Assembly (NCBI GenBank): GCA_014728225.1
Contig: WJLX01000126.1
Location: forward strand, 1 to 32,413
Direction of reading: 5' to 3'
DNA: 32,413 nucleotides
Origin: Candidatus Coatesbacteria bacterium
Lineage (GTDB): Bacteria; RBG-13-66-14
Shown: positions 15,929-24,315 of the stretch, piece by piece
How the letters are laid out: every line of letters starts with the position of its first letter
Position numbering within the stretch: the first letter of the stretch is position 1
Program-made: the position numbers and the translations under genes
The notes under the pieces: generated by a model
Database searches by the model: none
What the model saw: only the letters and a program-made list of their open reading frames with translations
What the model was told of the DNA's origin: nothing

Positions 15929-16069
15929 GTGGCAGAGAAGCTCGGCTTGCGAATACTCGAGTTAATAAGCGGAAAGAGACGGGTGGCGCCGGGCATCGTC
16001 GGAACCGAGATTAGGAAAAGTATAAAACCGGCTGTTGCTCTGCTGAGGAATGCCGGTCGGCTTGACTAA
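15929..16069 (+). CDS. Possible small protein or fragment, winged-helix-like
   Basis: 46 aa from GTG 15929, preceded 4 nt upstream by AAGGTGG. It reads LGLRILELISGKRRVAP, then GTEIRKSIKPAVALLRNAGR. The helical, basic pattern recalls the helix-turn-helix of a small DNA-binding protein ('..ILELI..GKR.VAP..V...I...I......L...GRL'), but it is short and may be the end of a decayed gene. It lies in IS debris with no clear promoter. 16070-16440 holds nothing I recognise. Confidence 0.3.
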   Translation: MAEKLGLRILELISGKRRVAPGIVGTEIRKSIKPAVALLRNAGRLD

Positions 16070-16465
16070 GGATGTAGTTCCAACTGCCGTGCTGATCCCA
16101 ATGCCGATTGACCATGTTGCTGAGTGTGGATACCGCCAGCGAATCGTGAAGAAGGCTGATTGAAGACAACACGAGGGGCGGTTTTCCGGCAGCCTTTGCC
16201 GTACGGTCGATTGACAGTCCTCGCCGGTTGGTATTGAACGATATAGTGGCGGGTGCTCCCTGGTGGGACTATCATCATCAGCTAGCGGCTCAGACAGCTC
16301 CGGCTAACCGTAAGCGGTAACGCGACGCGGGGCTGTTTGAGCCTATCCACAACAATGCAATAACAATCGTCTACTCCGCTCGCTTCCAAACGCTTTTCTC
16401 AGCGGTTAGTTATCGATATACCGTAGTCCGCTACCATGAAGTAGTTCATTGCCGAAAAAAGTGCC

Positions 16466-16507
16466 GGCGGAGCGGGACCGGCGGACGGGACCGGCGGAGC
16501 GGGACAG
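16466..16507. repeat. Short imperfect GC-rich tandem repeat
   Basis: Three consecutive units of about 14 bp of the form CGGCGGAGCGGGAC, CGGCGGACGGGAC, CGGCGGAGCGGGAC, 3' of the CAP-domain gene. Probably slippage-derived. Confidence 0.7.
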
Positions 16508-16532
16508 CGGCGGTCGGCGGCTGTCGGGGGCG

Positions 16533-17441
16533 CTACTTGGGCATTTCGTCGAGCAGCAGGGCCTCGTCGGCGGGAGCGTCGGTGTCCACGTACCATTCAT
16601 TGTAAAGCATCCGCCGCCCGAGGCGTTCCGGGCCGACGCCGAGGGAGATCAGCCGCCGACCGGAACCCGCGGGCAGGTAGAGCTCGAGGTCGAAGCGGCC
16701 GTCCTCAGCGGTGACGATCGGTGACCAGCCGTAGGGTGAGCGATCGATCAGCGCCGTGGCGTAGCCTTCAGCGAGCAGACGGCCGCGGATTCGCAAGCGG
16801 TAGAGGGGTTCGTCTTCACTCTCGACCGCATCCAGCGCGATGGTCCGGAGCTCGAAAACCCGGGTGGAAAAGTTCTGGGTGATGTGCAGGCCGACTTGGC
16901 GTCCGTCCCGGCCCTTGACCACCCCGAGGCCGATGCGGTTGTACTCGGGGTGCAGCAGGTTGTCCCGGTGTCCCGGGGAGAACATCAGGCCCTGGTGGGC
17001 TTGCTCGACCAGCTCGCGCCAGTCGTAGATACGACTGCTGTACTCCCGGGCCAGGTTCTCCCCGACGCCGGCGTCGGTGATACCGCCGGCGCGGATCCGC
17101 TCCCGGTAAGTTTTACGGCCCGACGTCGGTGAAAGGTGGGAGAAGTAACCCAGCTCGATCATCTCGCGGGAGTGGGCCTCGGCCACCTTGGTCAGCTTGT
17201 CGTCGAGCTCGAGGGGCTGGAGACCGGCGCTGCGCCGGTCGCGGTTGATCAGCTCCAGCAGGTAGTCGGCGGCTCGGTCCTCGGCGGCGATGACGGCGCG
17301 TTGCGGGGCGTGGGCCGCTCCGAGAACGCCGGCCTGGACTTCGCCGACTGTCGCTTCGTCCTCCTCGAAACGACAGGCCGTCGACAGGAGCGGCGGCAGC
17401 AGTGCTACGGCGACTAGGACGTGCTTGGCGCGCTGGGGCAT
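16533..17441 (-). CDS. CAP/SCP-domain lipoprotein
   Basis: 302 aa from ATG 17441, chosen because it places a lipoprotein signal directly at the N-terminus: MPQRAKHVLV, a hydrophobic core, then LSTAC with Cys23. An in-frame ATG at 17486 would add 15 polar residues. The CAP domain covers roughly residues 50-200, with conserved landmarks AHSREMIELGYFSHLSP, GENLAREY and SPGHRDNLLHPEYNRIGLGV; the two His and the Glu of the CAP cavity are present. The last 100 residues look like a beta-rich (carboxypeptidase-regulatory-like) domain with SPYGWSPIVTAEDGRFDLEL. CAP proteins are extracytoplasmic; bacterial members have poorly defined roles at the cell surface. Single gene, divergent from the GNAT gene. 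Confidence 0.9.
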   Translation of the reverse strand: MPQRAKHVLVAVALLPPLLSTACRFEEDEATVGEVQAGVLGAAHAPQRAVIAAEDRAADYLLELINRDRRSAGLQPLELDDKLTKVAEAHSREMIELGYFSHLSPTSGRKTYRERIRAGGITDAGVGENLAREYSSRIYDWRELVEQAHQGLMFSPGHRDNLLHPEYNRIGLGVVKGRDGRQVGLHITQNFSTRVFELRTIALDAVESEDEPLYRLRIRGRLLAEGYATALIDRSPYGWSPIVTAEDGRFDLELYLPAGSGRRLISLGVGPERLGRRMLYNEWYVDTDAPADEALLLDEMPK

Positions 17442-17603
17442 GATTGATGGGTGACCGTTGTGTCGGGACGGCGAAGCTACACGCAAGTCAAGCTTAGCCG
17501 GAAAAGCCAGGAGACGTCAAGTTCAGCGTCAGATCGAAGGCCCCTTGCCGTTGCCGGGATGCTGGTGTAACATCGCCGCGACAACCGAACAGGAACGAGA
17601 AGC

Positions 17604-18431
17604 GTGCCCGAGCTGCGAGCCCTCCAGGATCCTCAGGCCCTGTTGCCACTGCTGGACTCCGAACGCCACCTGACCGAGGACGTCCGCTACAGCCTCTTGC
17701 TGCGCGGCTCCACCCCCTGGGAAGAGACGACGCGCTATCTCGTCGACGATCCGACCTCGCCGTCGCTGGTGCTCAAGTGCGAATGGCACCACACCTTCTA
17801 CGCCCGGCGGACGAAGGACTTCACCACCGCCCTGGACTACCTGGAATCGACGGACTATCGCAACGAGCGCGAGGCCGCCGCAGCCGATTGGAAGACAGAG
17901 GAGCGGGAGCGCCTGCTGGGTGAGCTGCACTTCGGTGGTCTGGCCGAACGCTGGTGCCGGATACTGCGCAACCGTTATCCGATCGAGCACGAGAACCCCT
18001 GCTACGTTTACTACTGGGATGGTCCAGCGCCACGGGAGCCGCGGATCGAGCTGCGTGATCTCGGACCCGAACACGCCGAACTCGTCGAACAGCACTGGGA
18101 GTTCGGCGGTCACGACGAGGATTCCATCGCCTACATTCGCTGGCGCCTGGAGACCGGCCCGGCTCCCGCCGTCTTCGAAAACGACGAGCCCGTCGCCTGG
18201 TGCATGACCCACGGCGGTGGCTCGATGGGCAACATCTTCGTCCTGCCCGAGTATCGCCGACGGGGCCTGGGCCTGGAACTGACCTACGGGATGATCCGCC
18301 GGGTGCTGGACGGCGGCTGGCTGCCCCTCTGCCACATCAAGCAGGTCAACAAGGCCTCGATCAGCATGTCGGAAAAGGCCGGCCTGGTCTGCGGCGGCCC
18401 GGTCTCCTGGATTGCGGCGCGGCTGCACTGA
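17604..18431 (+). CDS. GNAT-family N-acetyltransferase
   Basis: 275 aa, GTG start at 17604 after AGGAACGAG. The first 145 residues are a divergent N-terminal region (KCEWHHTFYARRTKDF, a long acidic helix EREAAAADWKTEERERLL). The catalytic GNAT fold begins near residue 148 (IELRDLGPEHAELVEQHWEF). Motif A, the acetyl-CoA pyrophosphate loop, is FVLPEYRRRGLGLELT at about residues 211-226, and motif B is KQVNKASISMSEKAGL. The layout resembles FR47-like or glycine N-acyltransferase-like proteins; the substrate is unknown. The TGA stop (18429-18431) lies inside the outer arm of nested element 3. Confidence 0.88.
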   Translation: MPELRALQDPQALLPLLDSERHLTEDVRYSLLLRGSTPWEETTRYLVDDPTSPSLVLKCEWHHTFYARRTKDFTTALDYLESTDYRNEREAAAADWKTEERERLLGELHFGGLAERWCRILRNRYPIEHENPCYVYYWDGPAPREPRIELRDLGPEHAELVEQHWEFGGHDEDSIAYIRWRLETGPAPAVFENDEPVAWCMTHGGGSMGNIFVLPEYRRRGLGLELTYGMIRRVLDGGWLPLCHIKQVNKASISMSEKAGLVCGGPVSWIAARLH

Positions 18432-18627
18432 AGCCCCGTTGAAAAACAGTTCACGGACCAGCGGACGATGGTCAGCCACCGCCGCCGGAACTGGCACGGT
18501 TTTTGCTTCTCGGCGAACGTTGGAGCTTTACTCAACGGTTCGCCTCCGCAAAAACCGTGCCAGTTCCGGCGGTGGAGCGTCGTGGCCGTCGCCGATCTTA
18601 GGCGGCAGTTTTTCAACGGGGCTTCAG
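18428..18627 (+). repeat. Nested inverted-repeat element, copy 3
   Basis: Outer perfect 20-bp arms CTGAAGCCCCGTTGAAAAAC (18428-18447) / 18608-18627. Inner perfect 25-bp arms at 18482-18506 and 18548-18572, with GGCACGGTTTTTGC. The centre is 41 nt: GGCGAACGTT pairs with AACGGTTCGCC with one bulge. The left outer arm contains the stop codon of the GNAT gene, so the element starts inside the coding sequence and is sense to it. Relative to copies 1 and 2, the inner arms carry a C-G to T-A pair change on both sides (GGAACTGGC / GCCAGTTCC). Confidence 0.92.
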
Positions 18628-18649
18628 AACCGTCGGTGGAATGACGTGA

Positions 18650-18685
18650 AACAACCGGGACCGTTTTTGAGCGGTCCCGGTTGTT
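18650..18685 (-). terminator. Hairpin terminator between convergent genes
   Basis: Perfect 14-bp stem AACAACCGGGACCG (18650-18663) / 18672-18685, 8-nt loop. On the minus strand it follows the dehydrogenase stop (18703) by about 17 nt and ends in TTGTTT, a short T tract. Confidence 0.7.
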
Positions 18686-18702
18686 CGTTGGAAGCTGCGC
18701 TT

Positions 18703-19791
18703 TTAGTCGGCGGCGATGCGGTAGACGACGCCGGCGTGGTCGTCGGAGACCAGCAAAGAGCCGTCGGGCAGCTCGAGGACGTCGACGGGGCGGCCCCAAG
18801 CCGTACCGTCGCCGAGCCAGCCTTCGACGAAGACCTCGTAGCCCGTCGGTTCGCCGGCGGTGTTTAGCGGGACGCGCATCACCCGGTAGCCGATGGGGAT
18901 GCTGCGGTTCCAGGAGCCGTGCTCGGCGATGAAGATATCGCCGTGGTACTCGGGCGGAAAGGCTGCGCCGGTATAGAAACACATCCCCAGGGCGGCGACG
19001 TGGGGTCCGAGTTCTAGGGCGGGAGGTGTCAGCTCCAGGTCGGCGGGTTGACGGTCACCGTACTCCGGGTCGCGGACGTCGCGGCCGTGGAGATAGGGGT
19101 AGCCGAAGTGCAGGTCGCGCTCCGGGGCGCGGTTGAGTTCGTCGGGCGGTCGGTTGTCGCCCAGCCAGTCGCGGCCGTTATCGGTGAAGTAGAGCTCGTT
19201 GGTTGTGGGATGCCAGTCGAAGCCGACGGTGTTGCGGATGCCCCTGGCGTAGACGCCGACACTGTCACCATTGGGTCCGACGCTCAACAGGCAGCAGTAG
19301 GGCTCGTCGGGATCACAGATGTTGCAGGGGGCGCCGACGGGGATATAGAGCCGGCCGTTGGGACCGAAGGCGATGTACTTCCAGCCGTGGCGCTTGTCGT
19401 CGGGCAGGCCGTCGTAGAAGACCTTGGCCGGCGGCGGGTTGCTCAGTCGATCCAGAATATCCGGGTAGCGCAGGACGCGCTCGATCTCGGCCACATAGAG
19501 ATCGTTGTCGGCGAAGGCCACACCGTTGGGGGTCTCGAGGCCTTCGAGGACGACCAGGGTTTCCTCGACGACGCCGTCGCCGTCGGTGTCACGCAGGGCG
19601 TAGACCCGACCCTGGCTGCGGGTGCCGACGAAGACGGTGCCGTCGGGGGCCAGGCAGAGGGAGCGGGCGCCGGGGACGTCGGCGGCGTAGAGTTCAACGC
19701 TGATGCCCGGTGGAGTGTCGAGCTCCTCGAGGGGCAGGGCGGTCGCAGCGACGGCGATGAAAAGGACGGTTAGCGCAGTAAGCTTGGTCAT
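18703..19791 (-). CDS. Secreted PQQ-dependent sugar dehydrogenase-like protein
   Basis: 362 aa. A signal peptide covers about residues 1-19 (LTVLFIAVAATA). The rest is a six-bladed beta-propeller of the soluble glucose/L-sorbosone dehydrogenase type. Landmarks are GTRSQGRVYAL, DTDGDGVVEE, ETPNGVAF, RHGWKYIAFGPNGRLYI with H135 at the position of the catalytic base, VGAPCNIC, RNTVGFDWHP (calcium/PQQ region), NRPPDELN and the closing DHAGVVYRI. Family enzymes oxidise aldose sugars or sorbosone with PQQ in the periplasm; many relatives are uncharacterised and PQQ use here is inferred. No PQQ synthesis genes are in the window. No Shine-Dalgarno is seen before ATG 19791. It is the last of three same-strand genes, with a terminator-like hairpin at 18650-18685. 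Confidence 0.9.
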   Translation of the reverse strand: MTKLTALTVLFIAVAATALPLEELDTPPGISVELYAADVPGARSLCLAPDGTVFVGTRSQGRVYALRDTDGDGVVEETLVVLEGLETPNGVAFADNDLYVAEIERVLRYPDILDRLSNPPPAKVFYDGLPDDKRHGWKYIAFGPNGRLYIPVGAPCNICDPDEPYCCLLSVGPNGDSVGVYARGIRNTVGFDWHPTTNELYFTDNGRDWLGDNRPPDELNRAPERDLHFGYPYLHGRDVRDPEYGDRQPADLELTPPALELGPHVAALGMCFYTGAAFPPEYHGDIFIAEHGSWNRSIPIGYRVMRVPLNTAGEPTGYEVFVEGWLGDGTAWGRPVDVLELPDGSLLVSDDHAGVVYRIAAD

Positions 19792-19984
19792 CGGTAATCA
19801 CCCGATCTCACTGACGGCGGCGCGGTTTCCACGGGAGCGAACAGACCTCGATCTTCAGCTTTACATTGTGGGTCCATGGGTTGGGCCGTTTTTTTGGGGT
19901 TGTAAGAACGGGGCACTGGACAACGCGCCCTAAGCGGGTCTCGAGCAGACCAGGCGAAGGTGGGTTCTGGTCGCTGTTGTTCGA

Positions 19985-20671
19985 TTAGAGGAAATATTTG
20001 ATGTGCAGGCGCAGTTCGAGACCGTCGCCGTCGTTGCCGTAGCCCTCGTCGTCGGTCTCGGCGTTGTCGTCGTCGGAGACCAGGGAGATCGGTGCCAGGA
20101 TCCGCCCGCCGAGGACGAAGTTCTGGCCGAAGCGCAGATCGACGCCGAGCTGGGGGGTGAGGCCGGCGGTCCAGGTGTCGCCGGAGATGCGCTCCCAGTC
20201 CTCCTCCTCGGTGGTGAAGTCGTCGAAGAGGAACTCGTAGCCGGCCAGGATATAGAACCCGCCCAGGCCGAGGTTGACGCTGATCTCGTCCACGGTCAGA
20301 TAGGTCAGCACGTCGAGGCCGAAGCGGTGGAAGCTGCCGCTGACCTCGTCGAGGTAGCTGGGCAGGGCGGCCTGGGGTTGGAGGGGGATCTGGCTGCCCC
20401 ACCAGGCGCGCAGGTTGAGGCGCTCGACGGGGCTGTAATCGACGGTCGCGCCGATGTCCAGGCCGTTGCCCGGGTAGAGAGGCACGGGAACGATGATCGA
20501 CCACTCGGCGTCCGGGGCGGGCTCGAACTCGATCGGCAGCAGCTCGCCGACGGACAGGGAGCCGCCGAACTCGAAACCCAGGCCCAGGCGACCGACGAGA
20601 TCAGCGGTCGCCGCAGCCGCGGGAAGCGATAGGAGGACAACCAAAAACAGTAGCGAGATTAGACGGGGCAT
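19985..20671 (-). CDS. Outer-membrane beta-barrel protein
   Basis: 228 aa. A signal peptide (PRLISLLFLVVLLSLPAAAA) is followed by alternating amphipathic strands (LVGRLGLGFEFGG, LNLRAWWGSQIPL, ISVNLGLGGFYILAGYEFLF, LTPQLGVDLRFGQNFVLGG). It ends LRLHIKYFL, with a Phe next to the last residue as in BAM-assembled barrels. An acidic loop (SDDDNAETDDEG) precedes the last strand. The excellent ribosome binding site AAAGGAGG overlaps the stop codon region of the upstream gene, which ends 9 nt before ATG 20671, so the two form an operon. Pore or structural role unknown. Confidence 0.85.
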   Translation of the reverse strand: MPRLISLLFLVVLLSLPAAAATADLVGRLGLGFEFGGSLSVGELLPIEFEPAPDAEWSIIVPVPLYPGNGLDIGATVDYSPVERLNLRAWWGSQIPLQPQAALPSYLDEVSGSFHRFGLDVLTYLTVDEISVNLGLGGFYILAGYEFLFDDFTTEEEDWERISGDTWTAGLTPQLGVDLRFGQNFVLGGRILAPISLVSDDDNAETDDEGYGNDGDGLELRLHIKYFL

Positions 20672-20680
20672 CGTCCTCCT

Positions 20681-21499
20681 TTAGCGCTGGCCGGCCTTGA
20701 TCGAGCCCCAACTGGCGGGAACGATCTCGCTCCAGGGCTCGGGTTCGATGTTGGAATCCGCCAGCACGTAGAATTTGGCATAGCTGGTAAAGCTCGGCGC
20801 GCCGCCGTCGACGCTCTCCACCGAAGCCACCCCGCTCTGACCGATGAAGCCCCCGGGGACGATCCAGCCATAGATCCAGACGTCCTTGTCGGTCTGACCC
20901 CAGTTGTCGCTGACCACGGCGTGCTCACGCAGGACGAGGCAGGGCCACCACTCTCCCTGCGAGGCCGGGACCTTGACCCGGCCTTCGGCGATGATCTCCT
21001 TGTCGTGACTCTCGTCGACGATGACATGGATGATGGCCACCCAGAAATCGTAGGTGTAGTCGTAGCTCCAACTCGTACCGACCTGGAGGGGCAGGTCCCA
21101 GAAGGTGATGTCGGGGTCGTAGGTGGTTTCGAACTGCAGGCCGCCCCAGGGCAGGGTGGCGCCGTACTGACGGTAGTCGTTTCCCAGGCCGCTGTAGAAC
21201 CACACCTCGCCGACGTCGTCCTGCTCGATGCGCTCGGCGTAATCGGCGGCGGGGAAGGAATCTCCGTGAGGCGAGTCGGCTTTGTCGAGAACCTCGAATT
21301 CGGCGTACTGGGCGGAGCTCAGCGAGGAGAAGTCCCACTCCTCGGCCGCCGGATCCCAGCCCGACCAGGTGCCGTCGGTCAGGTAGTAGAAATCGCCGTA
21401 GACCCCCTCCTGGTAGTTGTAGTCCTCGACGCCGATGGTCAGCGCTCCGGCGATTGCAACAACGATGAGCAGCAGGGTGCTGGTGGACCGGATGCTCAT
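20681..21499 (-). CDS. Secreted hypothetical protein
   Basis: 272 aa from ATG 21499, chosen because AGAAAGGGG precedes it and the signal peptide (IRSTSTLLLIVVAIAGALT) then starts at the N-terminus; an ATG at 21577 would add 26 residues unlike an export signal. The mature protein is rich in Trp, Tyr and Asp, with WSGWDPAAEEWDF, LPLQVGTSWSYDYTYDFW and CLVLREHAVVSDNWG. The 'P..VG..W.Y.Y' phrase resembles the lipoprotein at 501-1094 (PLDTGSRWDYEW), suggesting a shared beta-sandwich family. It is first in an operon with the barrel gene, so it may work at the cell surface with it. Function unknown. Confidence 0.82.
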   Translation of the reverse strand: MSIRSTSTLLLIVVAIAGALTIGVEDYNYQEGVYGDFYYLTDGTWSGWDPAAEEWDFSSLSSAQYAEFEVLDKADSPHGDSFPAADYAERIEQDDVGEVWFYSGLGNDYRQYGATLPWGGLQFETTYDPDITFWDLPLQVGTSWSYDYTYDFWVAIIHVIVDESHDKEIIAEGRVKVPASQGEWWPCLVLREHAVVSDNWGQTDKDVWIYGWIVPGGFIGQSGVASVESVDGGAPSFTSYAKFYVLADSNIEPEPWSEIVPASWGSIKAGQR

Positions 21500-21589
21500 G
21501 GCGCCCCTTTCTCCCGTTACGCTGGTCGGTGGTGGTGTTGTGCTGCAGTCAGGATGGTTAATAAAACAATGGATCACACACGATCATGG

Positions 21590-22290
21590 ACTAATCAGGC
21601 TGCTTTTTAGGTAATCTAGCCTGCCGGGATCGTTTCTGTGGTTGAAGCTGAACGACCCTTCCCTGATAAAGAGCCTGAAGGTGCGCTTTAAGACGTAGTG
21701 GTCGGATATTAGGCGGTGTTTGGCATAGCCCCGGAAGCTCTCGAGGCCGTTGCTTGCCGCCAACCAGGGTCTTATCGTGGTTGATGCGCCTGTGATGGAA
21801 GCCGTTGAATGAGACAGCTTGTAATAGGCCTTCCAGCCGTCGGAGTAGACGCTCGAGTCCAGCTCGACGTTCTCCAGGATCGCGCCCAGCAGGTGCTTCT
21901 CGCCGCAGTTGGGCGGCAGGATGACGCGGACCTCACCACCCCGCTTGAGCAGCCAGAAGACGGGGATCTTGCCGCCGCCCCCCCGACCACGTTTGCCCTG
22001 CCGTGGCCGCCGAAGTAGGACTCATCCACCTCGATGTGCCCCTCGAGCTTCTCCAGCTCGGCCTCCCGAGCGGCGGCGATGCGCTCGCCAATGATACGCT
22101 AGTGCTTGGCGAGCGTACTGGGATGGATGCGGGCCGTCTTTGCCGCTCGGGCCGCGGTTGCTTCAAGCCACAACAGCGCGGCGATCAACTCGCGCTGTTC
22201 TACGGCGCTCGCACATCCGCCGCCCGTCACCTAACATGTTGTGATAGCGATAGTTACACTTCGGACACGTGACGTGCCTGTCAGGATTAC
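21590..22290 (-). pseudogene. IS1595 (ISXO2-like) transposase, near full length but frameshifted
   Basis: Read on the minus strand the family order is complete. The zinc ribbon (CPKCNYRYH) is near 22260-22235. A helix-turn-helix (AARAAKTARIHPSTLAKH) is broken by a stop near 22100. First catalytic Asp block VDESYFGGHGR is at about 22031-22000. After a frameshift in a G-run near 21980 come KIPVFWLLKRGGEVRVILPP, VELDSSVYSDGWKAYYKL and the C-terminal SFNHRNDPGRLDYLK. This is the only copy in the window that keeps the catalytic core, so it shows what the others have lost. It is inactive. Exact ends and target duplication could not be set. Confidence 0.8.
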
Positions 22291-22729
22291 CCTTTAAGCC
22301 GGCGGCCACAGCGCCTCCATTGCTCGTGACATGACGGCATCCTGGTAACTCTCGTGACTACAAGACAATCACAATATATGATGACCCATGAGCGTTAAGG
22401 TATCCCTAAAACAATGGTAAGCTAATGGTATTAGGGTCCGGGCTGATTGTCAATCCAGGTCGTCGAGATAGCGGTTAATAGCAAGATTGGCAATAATGTA
22501 CGGGTTGCTATCCGGACTGGTTTTGGCGTTCCTTAGATTCACTGAATGGTGGGATTGAGTAGCTCCGTCCCGCTGCGAACGAGTAAACGATAGGGGTGGT
22601 GTTTCGCGCTGGTTCGCCCTGCTCAGCGCGCTGGGTTGATCGTTTGTGCGGCTGGTTAACACAACCGGGCATCACTTGACGGCAATGGGCCTGCAAATAC
22701 CGCTAGGCCTCAGCTAACCTGAGCGGAGC
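22291..22729. other. Gene-free stretch in IS debris
   Basis: About 440 bp of lower GC than the surrounding genes. A minus-strand frame at 22450-22662 is open (ending SNPYIIANLAINRYLDDLD) but has no start with a ribosome site and no family match I can make. I see no RNA gene, terminator or promoter that I would support. Confidence 0.4.
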
Positions 22730-23115
22730 AATGGAGCAGTTTATCCTGCAGGTCGTCGAGACAACGGTCGTCCTGCCTGGGGTTGAAGCGGAACGATCTT
22801 TCACGGATAGCGAGCCTTAAGTAACACTTGAACCCGCCGTGGTCGGCTGTCAGCCGTCGCCGGCGAACGACCGGCTTCTTGTCGTCATCGACGCGCCTGT
22901 AGTAACGATATGCCGTATCGCGCCGGCTGCCCGGGTTCTTGGCGATCCGCGCCGCCGGGACGCACGGCCGGAATGGGCGAGCGCGTTGAGGGTCAGCTCG
23001 AGACAGCTTCGTCTTGGGCGCTGTGGACATTTCTTGCCGCATCTCTTGCGGCTACATCGACCAGCGGCCACCTCGCAGGGCTGCCGATGGTTACATTAGG
23101 GGCAACTAATCCACC
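22730..23115 (-). pseudogene. IS1595-type transposase relic, internally deleted
   Basis: The minus strand shows, in two frames, a zinc-ribbon remnant (RKRCGKKCP), the helix-turn-helix (VPAARIAKN, DTAYRYYRRV) and then directly the last DDE part (DHGGFKCYLRLAIRERSFRF, NPRQDDRCLDDLQD). The catalytic core and the HINGIENF block are both absent, a larger deletion than in the 14.8, 23.3 and 27.5 kb copies. Terminal repeats were not found. Confidence 0.72.
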
Positions 23116-23264
23116 GGCCGCTTGCTTCTTTCCGCCGCCATTTTCGCCCCCCTATTTGTGACGGAACAACCCAGCCCGCCGCGCATGTTAACGCTGAGTT
23201 ACATACAGACATCGGTCCGGAGACGCTGTGCGAGCCCGACCGATGAGATACTCCCGAACAGCCT

Positions 23265-24255
23265 ATTCTTAGAAAGGCGGTTGGAAGAGGGCAGTCGGGT
23301 ACATTGACCTTTCGTTTGGGATTATCACCTAGTTATGACCAAGCGCGAAGTCTGCTCCTGAGGTAGTTTAGCGCGTTTTCGGCGTCTCGATGGATGAAGC
23401 TGAACGACCTTTCAGGGATGAAGAGTCCGAAGCTGTGATTGAAGCCGTCGTGGCAGGCTTTTCGGCGGCGTTTGGCGTCGCCCCGGAAGTTCTCGATACG
23501 ATTGATGTTTATCCCGCCATCAGCGAAATCCCGTTGGTGGCTGAAGCGCTTGTGGTGGAAGCCGTTGAGTGACGGTTTCGTCCAGACCCGCCGGCCTTCG
23601 GCGTAGCGGTGTAGACGGTCGGCTCGAACTCGGCCGACGAGCGATTTGCCGTATTGCGCCGGCTGCCCAAATCCCCGGCGGCTTGGACGGTCGGGACGCC
23701 GAGCCGGAACAGACGCGCAGTCTCGGTGCGTTTTACCGGCGGCGGCGCGTTGCGACGCCCCCGGGGATGACGCTTGAACGACTTGCCGCGAGGCTTGCAT
23801 TTTTTAACGTCCCCTCGGCGCGGCGGTAGTGATAACGGTTGTTGCAGCCGGGACGGTTGACGTGCCGGTTCCCCCGTCCCGCTCTTCCCCGCCACATTGC
23901 CCGCCTCGATCGGTGGCGGGCTGACAGACCCGTCCACGCCGCTGGAAGAAACCAACGGCAACAGCTGATGTTCAGCTTCTGTGATGATCCCGTTTGTTTT
24001 AGCGGCGCTTGAGGAAAGTCAAGTTGGGAAAACGTTTCTAACGAGCCGGGCCGTTCGGTCCACCGTCGGGCGCTGGTAATCTCCTCAGGCAACATCCTTC
24101 TGATATCATTCTACATCTACCATTCAGGACCGGGCATCGACCACCGTTAAAGGTCGGACAAGCCGATACCGCTAAAGTCCTCTAGCGGCTTTCTTAGCGA
24201 TAGGCAACGAAGGTCGCCACTTGTAGCGGAATGGTCCGGTAGCGTCTGGGATGTC
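23265..24255. repeat. Dispersed repeat R2, copy B, split by an IS derivative
   Basis: 23265-23317 and 23992-24255 together align with copy A at 15546-15870. The IS derivative at 23318-23991 sits inside. Matching words across the junction include AGAAAGGCGGTTGGAA before the IS and CCACCGTCGGGCGCTG and AAGTCCTCTAGC after it. The bases either side of the insertion (TTTCGTTT and GTTTGTTT) look like a decayed 8-bp target duplication. No coding function seen. Confidence 0.62.
23318..23991 (-). mobile_element. Internally deleted IS1595-type element inserted in repeat R2
   Basis: 674 bp with ends GGGATTATCAC (23318 onward) and, read inward from 23991, GGGATCATCAC. The minus-strand transposase remnant has the N-terminal region, a helix-turn-helix, a YRYYRRVRADRLHRYAEG junction, then GFHHKRFSHQRDFADGG, INRIENFRGDAKRRRKACHD and SFIHRDAENALNYLRSRLRA. 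The segment between the helix-turn-helix and the second catalytic Asp region is missing, the same deletion as at 14830-15533 and 27548-28246. Reading frames are broken. Confidence 0.8.
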
Positions 24256-24295
24256 AAAAACGCCAAACCGGGGCGGGTCCGAAGACCGCCCCGGT
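24255..24295 (-). terminator. Intrinsic terminator of the DUF5916 gene
   Basis: On the minus strand, ACCGGGGCGGTC, TTCG tetraloop, GACCCGCCCCGGT (24295-24267, one bulge), followed by a TTTGGCGTTTTT tail. It lies about 20 nt after the stop at 24316. Confidence 0.82.
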
Positions 24296-24315
24296 CGTCC
24301 ACCGTTTCGACGGCT

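Noticed and set aside
22450-22662. Minus-strand 70-codon frame ending INRYLDDLD
   Set aside because: No ribosome site, no recognisable family and it lies among IS debris, so it is not supportable as a gene.
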